In this document: piece by piece, positions 7,544-14,110 of the stretch
Layout of the letters: every line of letters starts with the position of its first letter
Numbering within the stretch: the stretch's first letter is position 1
NCBI GenBank assembly: GCA_937893635.1
Contig: CALBGF010000244.1
Span: 1-28,904 of the forward strand
Direction: 5' to 3'
Length of the DNA stretch: 28,904 nucleotides
DNA from: an uncultured Mollicutes bacterium
Lineage (GTDB): Bacteria > Bacillota_I > Bacilli_A > RFN20 > CAG-826
Made by a program: the position numbers and the translations under genes
Notes under the pieces: generated by a model
The model's database searches: none
What the model saw: the letters and a program-made list of their open reading frames with translations, nothing else
Told to the model about the DNA's origin: nothing

Positions 7544-7568
7544 GAATTTAAAGTTAGGAGATGAAATT

Positions 7569-8846
7569 ATGTTTATAGATAAAGCGACAATTGAAGTCCG
7601 TGCCGGTAATGGCGGAAACGGAATGATTGCTTTCCATCGAGAAAAATTTATTTCTCGTGGTGGCCCATCAGGTGGTAATGGTGGAAGAGGCGGATCTATT
7701 ATTTTCCGTGCTTCTAAAGGTGTTACTACTTTAATGAACTTTCGCCATTCTAAATGTATAATTGCTAAAGATGGTGAAAAAGGTATGGGTAAGAACCAAT
7801 ATGGTAAATGCGCGGACGATGTTATCGTTGAATTACCAATTGGTACAGTTGTAACTGAAGAAAAAACAGGTAATTTCATCTGTGACTTATCCGTAGAAGG
7901 AAAAGAATTTGTTGTTGCTAAAGGCGGAAGAGGCGGAAGAGGAAACGCTTGTTTTAAATCGCCTACTAATCGTACTCCTCGAATTGCGGAAAACGGAATG
8001 CCTGGAGAAAAGAAAAGATTAGTACTTGAACTTAAACTTTTAGCGGACGTTGGTTTTGTTGGTTTCCCTAGCGTTGGTAAATCAACTTTATTAAGTATAA
8101 TCTCTGCCGCTAAACCAGAAATTGGTGATTATGATTTTACTACCATCGTTCCTAATTTAGGAGTTGTAAGAGTACCTGATGGCAGATCATTTGTCGCTGC
8201 GGATTTACCAGGATTAATTGAAGGCGCTCATTTAGGAAAAGGATTAGGATTACAATTCTTACGTCATATTGAAAGATGTCGTGTCATCGTTCATATCGTT
8301 GATATGTCTGGTAAACGTGATCCAGTTGAAGATTACCGCAAAATCAATAAAGAATTAAAGGCATATGGATATGGATTAAATAAACGTCCAATGATTGTTG
8401 TTGGTTCTAAAATGGATGAAGAAGGCGCGGAAGAACGTTTAGAATACTTACATAAAAAGATTCGCAAACCAGTAATTGGTATATCAGCTTTAACTAATGA
8501 AAATGTCGATAAATTATGCTATAAAATCGCTGATTTATTAGATAAAACACCAATGTTTAGTTTATATAATGAAGAAAATATTCAAAGCGGTGTTAAAGTT
8601 TATGAGGCTAAAGCCGAAAATGATGGCGACTTTGAAATCGTTAAGAAAAATGATCATACCTACATTATTAAAGGAGAAAGAATTGAACGTACTTATAAGT
8701 TGATTAATCTTTCTACCGATGAAGGTTTATTAAAACTGCTCAATTACATGCGTAAAATTGGTGTTGATGATTGTTTAAGAGCAATGGGCGCTAAAGACGG
8801 AGATACTGTCATATTATGCGACTTTGAATTTGAATATATTGCATAA
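7569..8846 (+). CDS. obg: Obg/CgtA GTPase
   Basis: 425 residues with the three Obg domains. The glycine-rich Obg fold (about 1-158) has GNGGNG and SGGNGGRGG runs. The GTPase domain has P-loop GFPSVGKS (165-172) and DLPGLIEGAHLGKGLG as G3/switch II. An OCT domain occupies about the last 90 residues. Obg acts in late 50S assembly and stress signalling. The G4 motif reads SKMD (280-283) where most Obg proteins have NKxD. ATG 7569 follows TAGGAG (7555-7560). In B. subtilis spo0B sits between rpmA and obg; here it is absent. Confidence 0.96.
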   Translation: MFIDKATIEVRAGNGGNGMIAFHREKFISRGGPSGGNGGRGGSIIFRASKGVTTLMNFRHSKCIIAKDGEKGMGKNQYGKCADDVIVELPIGTVVTEEKTGNFICDLSVEGKEFVVAKGGRGGRGNACFKSPTNRTPRIAENGMPGEKKRLVLELKLLADVGFVGFPSVGKSTLLSIISAAKPEIGDYDFTTIVPNLGVVRVPDGRSFVAADLPGLIEGAHLGKGLGLQFLRHIERCRVIVHIVDMSGKRDPVEDYRKINKELKAYGYGLNKRPMIVVGSKMDEEGAEERLEYLHKKIRKPVIGISALTNENVDKLCYKIADLLDKTPMFSLYNEENIQSGVKVYEAKAENDGDFEIVKKNDHTYIIKGERIERTYKLINLSTDEGLLKLLNYMRKIGVDDCLRAMGAKDGDTVILCDFEFEYIA

Positions 8847-8866
8847 TTATTAAAAATATTATTATT

Positions 8867-8901
8867 AGCACAAAAGTTTTATTTTTACTTTGTGCTTTTT
8901 G
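8867..8901 (+). terminator. Intrinsic terminator after obg
   Basis: Arms AGCACAAAAGT (8867-8877) and ACTTTGTGCT (8887-8896) pair over 10 bp with one bulged A, followed by five T. It closes the obg transcript before the promoter at 8935. Confidence 0.8.
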
Positions 8902-8934
8902 TTTGCTTTAACGCTTTTAAATATGCTTGAAATA

Positions 8935-8962
8935 TTGACATAATTGTAAATAATGTTAAAAT
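8935..8962 (+). promoter_or_regulatory. Promoter of the unrecognised gene at 8994
   Basis: Perfect -35 TTGACA (8935-8940), 16-base spacer and TAAAAT (8957-8962), with TG at 8954-8955 making an extended -10. The start would be near 8969. Together with terminators on both sides it defines a one-gene transcription unit. Confidence 0.75.
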
Positions 8963-8993
8963 TTGTTTTAGAAAGAAATGAGAGATTAAAATT

Positions 8994-9848
8994 ATGAGTA
9001 ACCCAGCTATAAAACCCAATGAGAATCAATTGAATACGTTAGGAGATATTGCAAACGTATTTGCAATTTTAATACGCTATAGAATATCTATCTCCAACCA
9101 ATATGATAAAGTGTCTAAAAACAATTTCAATTTAATGTGTTCAATTGAAAACATCTTAACTGCCGCATGCAAAGCTTTTAATTTACCACCTTGTAAGGTT
9201 GAATGTGTTGACTATGATACTGTTAGATTTAAAAAATTCAAAAGTGAAGAATATAGTTATGTAACAGAGAGTTTCATTAATAATTGCTACCCAGAAATCA
9301 AATGGGAATTTGACAAAGCTAAAGAACCTTTAAAAATTTACAATGATTCCGCTGAGAAATTTATGGAAATATGTGAAGATTGTTTTTTCTCTATGTTTGC
9401 TGCAATTTGTAAAACTTGTTTTTTAATTATAAGAAATGAAAAAAATATACCTTTTGATGAAATAGTTAATTATTTTAATGATCAAAGTAAAAGAAATATA
9501 GATAACCCTAAAGCTATATTACGTAATACATGTAATCATTTTGTTTTTTATAATTCTAATTTACTGCAAAATGTTGAATTATCTGAAAAAGTTTATGACA
9601 AATTAATTGATTATCTTATGCAAACACAAAATAATCCTAAAAAAGTTTCGTTATTTACATATTTTTTAGATTTCTTTCCTAGCATGCTTGATTTTATTGA
9701 TGATGTTATTTATAAACTCTATAAATACCTTAGTACTTATTTTGAAAATGACATGGTACTTTTCGAGATTACACAATCATATTTGGTCAAGATGGGATAC
9801 AACCAAATGACTATTGGTAGTGTTAAAAACTATATAAAGAAATACTAA
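8994..9848 (+). CDS. Unrecognised cytosolic protein with paired CxxC motifs
   Basis: 284 residues; I do not recognise the family. It has no signal peptide, and most of it looks helical, with alternating charged and hydrophobic stretches. Cysteines are frequent, notably C127, C130, C139 and C142 (CEDC, eight residues, CKTC), which could bind a metal or simply pack a helix. The N-terminus (PNENQLNTLGDIANVFAIL) and the acidic/aromatic C-terminal half show no catalytic signature. ATG 8994 has only a weak GAGAG upstream. It has its own promoter and terminator and sits between obg and ruvA, a variable spot, so it may be lineage-specific. Confidence 0.7.
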   Translation: MSNPAIKPNENQLNTLGDIANVFAILIRYRISISNQYDKVSKNNFNLMCSIENILTAACKAFNLPPCKVECVDYDTVRFKKFKSEEYSYVTESFINNCYPEIKWEFDKAKEPLKIYNDSAEKFMEICEDCFFSMFAAICKTCFLIIRNEKNIPFDEIVNYFNDQSKRNIDNPKAILRNTCNHFVFYNSNLLQNVELSEKVYDKLIDYLMQTQNNPKKVSLFTYFLDFFPSMLDFIDDVIYKLYKYLSTYFENDMVLFEITQSYLVKMGYNQMTIGSVKNYIKKY

Positions 9849-9864
9849 ACTTATACACTCTAAG

Positions 9865-9891
9865 ACATCATTAGTTTTAATGATGTTTTTT
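9865..9891 (+). terminator. Intrinsic terminator after the unrecognised gene
   Basis: Perfect 8-bp stem ACATCATT (9865-9872) and AATGATGT (9879-9886) with a 6-base loop and a T run to 9891. It starts 16 bases after the stop at 9848. Confidence 0.85.
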
Positions 9892-9936
9892 CTTTAATTC
9901 ATGACAAAAATTGTATATAATAATAACGGTGATTTT

Positions 9937-10035
9937 ATGGACGATAAAAACAATGAAAATAAGATTATTTTTGCATTATTATCGGCAGTAATTATCATAG
10001 CGTTAATGATAATATTTATCATAATGATTAATTAA
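9937..10035 (+). CDS. 32-residue single-span membrane peptide before ruvA
   Basis: A short open frame beginning MDDKNNENK, a charged start, then about 22 Ile/Leu/Met/Val-rich residues to a MIN end. It looks like a small membrane protein with its N-terminus outside the membrane core. GGTGA (9928-9932) lies 4 bases before ATG 9937. A TATAAT at 9916-9921 could be a -10, although no good -35 pairs with it. RuvA starts 22 bases after its stop, so it would be the first gene of the ruvAB transcript. Too short to identify; the ribosome binding site and clean hydrophobic span are the only support. Confidence 0.5.
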   Translation: MDDKNNENKIIFALLSAVIIIALMIIFIIMIN

Positions 10036-10057
10036 TCATTTAATTTGAGGTGATATT

Positions 10058-10615
10058 ATGTTTTACTCTCTAAAAGGTTATATAGATACTATTAAACCAA
10101 ATTATATAGTAATTGATGTACACGATGTTTGTTATCAACTTCTTGTTTCACATTCTGAAGATTATAAAATTGATGAACTAGTTCGTGTTTATACTTATCA
10201 AGTTATTCGAGAAGACGAACAATTTTTAGTTGGTTTTTTAACTCTTGAAGAAAAAGAAATATTTGAAAATCTAATTTCAGTTAAAGGCATTGGACCAAGA
10301 ACCGCAATTAACGCCTTAAGTCAAACTCGACCAACGGAATTAAAAGAGGCAATTCTTACTTCTAATGTGAAATTTTTAAAAAAATTACCTGGTATTGGCG
10401 CTAAAGCGGCAGCACAAATCATCCTTGACTTAAAAGGAGAAGTACAAGTTAACGATCCAAAAGAATTAGGATTAAGTAATGACGCTCTTGACGCTAAAGA
10501 AGGATTAAAAGCATTAGGATTTAAAGCAAGTCAAATTGATGAAGCATTTAAAAAGATTGATTTAACAAAAGATTCATCTTCAATTATTCGTGATGCTTTA
10601 AAAGTTTTGAGGTGA
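10058..10615 (+). CDS. ruvA: Holliday junction branch migration protein RuvA
   Basis: 185 residues, slightly short of the ~200 usual. The N-terminal OB fold (1-62) is followed by two helix-hairpin-helix motifs, [10 protein letters not shown] (74-83) and [10 protein letters not shown] (109-118), and a C-terminal domain (about 138-185) that contacts RuvB. The RuvA tetramer holds the four-way junction while RuvB pumps DNA. GAGGTGAT precedes ATG 10058. It ends with TGA, 4 bases before ruvB, whose ribosome binding site overlaps its end. Confidence 0.96.
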   Translation: MFYSLKGYIDTIKPNYIVIDVHDVCYQLLVSHSEDYKIDELVRVYTYQVIREDEQFLVGFLTLEEKEIFENLISVKGIGPRTAINALSQTRPTELKEAILTSNVKFLKKLPGIGAKAAAQIILDLKGEVQVNDPKELGLSNDALDAKEGLKALGFKASQIDEAFKKIDLTKDSSSIIRDALKVLR

Positions 10616-10619
10616 TAAG

Positions 10620-11621
10620 ATGGATAGATTATTAAATGCCAATAAAAATAATGATGATATATCTGAAGTTTCATTACGTCCTCAATACTTAAATGAATAT
10701 ATTGGACAAAACGATTTAAAAGATAACTTACGAGTATTCATTGGTGCTGCTTTAAATCGTAATGAAACACTTGACCATGTCTTATTATATGGTCCACCAG
10801 GCCTAGGTAAAACTACTTTAGCTTATATAATTGGTAATGAAATGCATGGTAACGTTAAATGTGTTAACGGACCCGCTATTGAAAAAACTGGAGATTTAGC
10901 TTCTATATTAACGAATTTAGAAGCTGGCGATATTTTATTTATCGATGAAATACATCGTTTACCTCGTGTTGTTGAAGAAGTTTTATATAGTGCCATGGAA
11001 GATTTTACTTTATCAATCGTTGTCCAACGCGATGCTGGAGCAAAAACTATTACTTTACCGCTTCAACCTTTTACTTTAGTGGGCGCGACCACACGAGCGG
11101 GTGACTTAACCGCTCCATTAAGAGCAAGATTTGGTATCATGGAAAAATTAAATTTCTACACTATTGAAGAAATTCAAACCATTGTAAAAAGAACAGCTTT
11201 AGTTTTTAATTCGACCATTGATGATGAAGCAAGTTTAGAAATTGCTAAAAGATCACGTGGAACTCCGCGTATTGCTAATCGTTTATTCCGTAGAGTTCGT
11301 GATTTTGCAAACTTTAGAGGTACTGATAATATTACTTATCAAGACGCTCTTGATGCACTTAATGCTTTAAAAGTTGATTCATTAGGCTTAGATGACGTTG
11401 ATATCCGTTATTTAAATACGATTATTGAACGTTTTAAAGGCGGACCAGTTGGCCTAGAATCTTTAAGTGCCGCAATTGGCGAAGAAACAAATAACCTTGA
11501 AGATGTTTATGAACCATATTTATTGCAACTTGGTTTAATTGATCGTACTCCAAGAGGACGTGTCGCAACTGATTTTGCTTATAAACATTTAAAAAAGAAC
11601 CATCAAGGTTCTCTATTCTAA
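10620..11621 (+). CDS. ruvB: Holliday junction ATP-dependent helicase RuvB
   Basis: 333-residue AAA+ motor of the RuvAB complex. Walker [10 protein letters not shown] is at 58-66, Walker B DEIH at 107-110, sensor 1 GATTR at 153-157, and RARFG (166-170) includes the arginine finger region. A winged-helix DNA-binding domain forms the C-terminus ([10 protein letters not shown] onward, ending [10 protein letters not shown]). GAGGTG precedes ATG 10620. Its last 9 bases overlap the convergent gene on the minus strand, and its 3' end also encodes that gene's terminator. QueA and tgt, which follow ruvB in Bacillus, are absent. Confidence 0.98.
   Translation: MDRLLNANKNNDDISEVSLRPQYLNEYIGQNDLKDNLRVFIGAALNRNETLDHVLLYGPPGLGKTTLAYIIGNEMHGNVKCVNGPAIEKTGDLASILTNLEAGDILFIDEIHRLPRVVEEVLYSAMEDFTLSIVVQRDAGAKTITLPLQPFTLVGATTRAGDLTAPLRARFGIMEKLNFYTIEEIQTIVKRTALVFNSTIDDEASLEIAKRSRGTPRIANRLFRRVRDFANFRGTDNITYQDALDALNALKVDSLGLDDVDIRYLNTIIERFKGGPVGLESLSAAIGEETNNLEDVYEPYLLQLGLIDRTPRGRVATDFAYKHLKKNHQGSLF
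11591..11612 (-). terminator. Minus-strand terminator inside the ruvB 3' end
   Basis: On the minus strand, AGAACC (11612-11607) and GGTTCT (11601-11596) form a 6-bp stem with a 5-base loop, followed at once by six T. It begins directly after the stop codon of the minus-strand gene at 11613. It overlaps the last codons of ruvB. Confidence 0.6.
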
Positions 11622-11984
11622 TTTTTTCTTTGTATTTACACCAATTATTGAACCAGTAAGAATTAACAAGGCTCTTGAAGCATTAACAACAGTTGAATAA
11701 CTTGTCCATTCTTTACCTTCAAGTAAATAATATACAAGAAGAAATAATCCATAAATTACAACAAGGACTAGACCATTAAATAGTCCTTTTTTTTGTACTT
11801 TCCGACCAAACAATATGCCAAAAGTGAAAAAAATTATAAAACTTAAAATCATAATAGTAATCTTACAAGCATCCATACTTATAACATTGTTATAAGATAA
11901 AATCGTTAATACTAAAGATAAAACTAATGTTGCAATAAAAAGAAATAAAATGGACACACTAATGTTAGATAAATATTTTTTCAT
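11613..11984 (-). CDS. YrzE/TIGR04086-like membrane protein
   Basis: 123 residues with four predicted membrane segments (about 8-30, 41-60, 67-87 and 102-117). The glycine-rich last span ([10 protein letters not shown]) and overall size resemble the TIGR04086 family, of which B. subtilis YrzE is a member. Its function is unknown. The position, between ruvB and a DUF421 gene, is where yrzE lies in Bacillus, which supports the call. Minus-strand ATG 11984 follows a GGGGTG site. It is divergent from the DUF421 gene and converges on ruvB with a 9-base overlap. Confidence 0.6.
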   Translation of the reverse strand: MKKYLSNISVSILFLFIATLVLSLVLTILSYNNVISMDACKITIMILSFIIFFTFGILFGRKVQKKGLFNGLVLVVIYGLFLLVYYLLEGKEWTSYSTVVNASRALLILTGSIIGVNTKKKLE

Positions 11985-12032
11985 TATTACACCCCGCTAC
12001 TCAATTAAATGTATTACTTAAAGGAGCAAATT

Positions 12033-12674
12033 ATGACTATTACTGAGATATTAAATATAATTTTTAAAACTTTTGTTTGTTATGTGTTTTTATTGGTTAT
12101 TTTACGTGTGATGGGTAAACGAGAAATAGGAGAAGTATCAACATTTGATATTGTCGTTTTTTTTGTAATATCCGAATTATTTTCTTTATCATTAAATGAA
12201 CCAGATACAAGCATATTACATTCTATTATTCCAATATCTGTAATTGTTATATTACAACTTATTTCTGCATTTATTTCCTTAAAATCAAATAAAATGCGAT
12301 CAATATTAGAAGGTAAAACAAGCTACATTATTTATAATGGTGAAATTCAACAAAAAGTCATGAAAAAAGAGCGCTACACGATAGAAGATTTGATGTGTCA
12401 ATTGCGCACTAAAGACATTCAATCGCCAGATGAAGTAAGTTTTGCAATTTTAGAGGATAATGGTACCTTAAATGTTATAACAAAAAAGGATTGTCGTGTA
12501 TTAGACCCTGAACCATTAATTAGTGATGGTGTAATACTAAAACAAACCTTAAAACGATTAAATAAAAATGAAGAATGGTTAAAAAATAAATTGTTAAATA
12601 AAGATATAAAAGATGTTAAAGATGTATTTGTTTGTTTAGCTCTTAAGGACGATCTTTTCATTGTGAAAAAATAA
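12033..12674 (+). CDS. DUF421 family membrane protein (YrbG/YetF-like)
   Basis: 213 residues. Three membrane segments occupy about the first 80 residues (FKTFVCYVFLLVILRVMGKRE, FDIVVFFVISELFSLSL, IIPISVIVILQLISAFI). A cytosolic alpha/beta domain follows, with the family features MGKRE-G-S-FD near the N-terminus, SILEGK-IIYNGEI in the middle and an EDL-QLR segment. Members are seen in sporulating Bacilli (YetF/YrbG) and influence germination in some, but the general role is unknown. ATG 12033 has AAGGAG 6 bases upstream. The 3' end overlaps the convergent flippase gene by 39 bases. Confidence 0.88.
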   Translation: MTITEILNIIFKTFVCYVFLLVILRVMGKREIGEVSTFDIVVFFVISELFSLSLNEPDTSILHSIIPISVIVILQLISAFISLKSNKMRSILEGKTSYIIYNGEIQQKVMKKERYTIEDLMCQLRTKDIQSPDEVSFAILEDNGTLNVITKKDCRVLDPEPLISDGVILKQTLKRLNKNEEWLKNKLLNKDIKDVKDVFVCLALKDDLFIVKK

Positions 12675-13970
12675 CCGATCAATAACAAAGAATCCATTAA
12701 TAGCAATATCAACAAATACCGCAACAATTGTAGATACTCCAATAGCGCTTATATGTAATTGCTTAGCCAATACTAATAATAAACCTATACGCGCTAGTGA
12801 ACTTATTACTGTTGCATAAAATGCTTTATTAGTTAAATCTAAAGCGTGCATTGCCGAAACAATGGGTGCTTCAATATAAAAAATCATAAATGGAAAAGCA
12901 AAAATTCTCACTAAATCATATCCTTCGCTTGTTCCATACAATATTAACATAATTTTATCACCAAAAAAGAAGAAAACAGTTGAGAAAAATAATCCCGTAA
13001 TTCCCGATAGCATCGTGATTTTTTTAAATATATTCTTTGCTTCTTTGATTTTGTTTTTTCCAATCGATGATGACAATTTTGGCAACAAATAATTAGCAAA
13101 AGAAGTGGCAAAAAATCCTGGCATTAGTAACATTGGCATAACATAACCTGAAAGAATTCCATAGTCATGAGTTATTTCTAAAGTAGTCATACCATATTTA
13201 AGCATTAAATTAGCAACAATAATTGATTCAACAAAATAAGTAACAGAACCTACTAAACGCGATAATGTTAAAGGTAAGGATAACCTCACAATGCTTTTAG
13301 CTTCTTGAATACGTTCACTTTTTTTAATACTTATTAATTCGTTAACGCGATTATACAATTTTTTATCATTAAATATTACCATATATAGTGTTTGAAATAT
13401 TTCTCCGACACATACACCTAACATAGCACCAAATGAGCCATAATTGGCACCTTTGCTTACGAAAAAATTTAAAAAACAAATAATAAATATAATACGTCCA
13501 ACTTCCTCCATAATCGTAGAAGTAGAAGTAAGTTCAATTTCATTTAATCCTAGAAAAAAGCCCTTTATAATCGCAGATAAACTAACTAATGGAATAAGCA
13601 GTGCTAAAGCATAAATAGTTAAAAGTAAATCATTATTTTTTAATATAACATTAGCAATCGTTGGTGCTAAAATTATCACTAATACCATCATAAGCAAGGC
13701 AATAATAAATGCAATTGTTAAACCAGATCCAAGAATTAGTTTTGCTTTATTTCGATGTCTACTAACTAATGTAGCCATTGCAGTTGGCAAACCAAATTGG
13801 GCTAAAGTAATAACAAGAAGCATACATGGTGTTGCTAATTGATATAAACCCATACCATTAACTCCTAATTCACGTGTCATAAGAATTCGAGCAATCGTTG
13901 ATAAGAGTTTCGCGATAAATCCTAGTCCTAAAAGCGTAATAATAGTTTTAATAGTTGATTTTTTGTTCAT
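12636..13970 (-). CDS. SpoVB/MurJ-type polysaccharide or lipid II flippase
   Basis: 444-residue integral membrane protein of the MOP superfamily, with about 12 membrane segments. The N-terminus (GFIAKLLSTIARILMTRELG, YQLATP) and the segment SLPLTLSRLVGS are typical of the SpoVB/polysaccharide synthesis group. SpoVB-like proteins move lipid-linked peptidoglycan precursors, in spore cortex or vegetative wall. At 444 residues it is shorter than Bacillus SpoVB (just over 500), probably lacking the last spans. Location between a DUF421 gene and secDF matches spoVB in Bacillus. AAGGA lies before the minus-strand ATG. Whether it serves sporulation here cannot be read from sequence. Confidence 0.85.
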   Translation of the reverse strand: MNKKSTIKTIITLLGLGFIAKLLSTIARILMTRELGVNGMGLYQLATPCMLLVITLAQFGLPTAMATLVSRHRNKAKLILGSGLTIAFIIALLMMVLVIILAPTIANVILKNNDLLLTIYALALLIPLVSLSAIIKGFFLGLNEIELTSTSTIMEEVGRIIFIICFLNFFVSKGANYGSFGAMLGVCVGEIFQTLYMVIFNDKKLYNRVNELISIKKSERIQEAKSIVRLSLPLTLSRLVGSVTYFVESIIVANLMLKYGMTTLEITHDYGILSGYVMPMLLMPGFFATSFANYLLPKLSSSIGKNKIKEAKNIFKKITMLSGITGLFFSTVFFFFGDKIMLILYGTSEGYDLVRIFAFPFMIFYIEAPIVSAMHALDLTNKAFYATVISSLARIGLLLVLAKQLHISAIGVSTIVAVFVDIAINGFFVIDRLFFHNEKIVLKS

Positions 13971-14110
13971 TTTTTTGTCCTTATTATTGCATTAATGCTA
14001 AAAAAAGTGTAGAGTATCAAAGTACAGTATATTTATATTAAATATAACTTGTCATTATGTATTAATTTTTTACTACTAAAAAGTAAATAGTTTTTTGGAG
14101 GAATAAACAT

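Noticed and set aside
7502..7879. 125-codon minus-strand frame over the obg start
   Set aside because: Proline-rich shadow of the glycine-rich Obg domain read backwards.
12420..12742. 107-codon minus-strand frame across the DUF421/flippase junction
   Set aside because: Overlaps two well-supported genes in another frame and has no family features.
14049..14076. TTGTCA with TACTAC as a secDF promoter
   Set aside because: The -10 match is poor. A promoter must lie between the divergent flippase and secDF genes (13971-14110), but I cannot place it with confidence.
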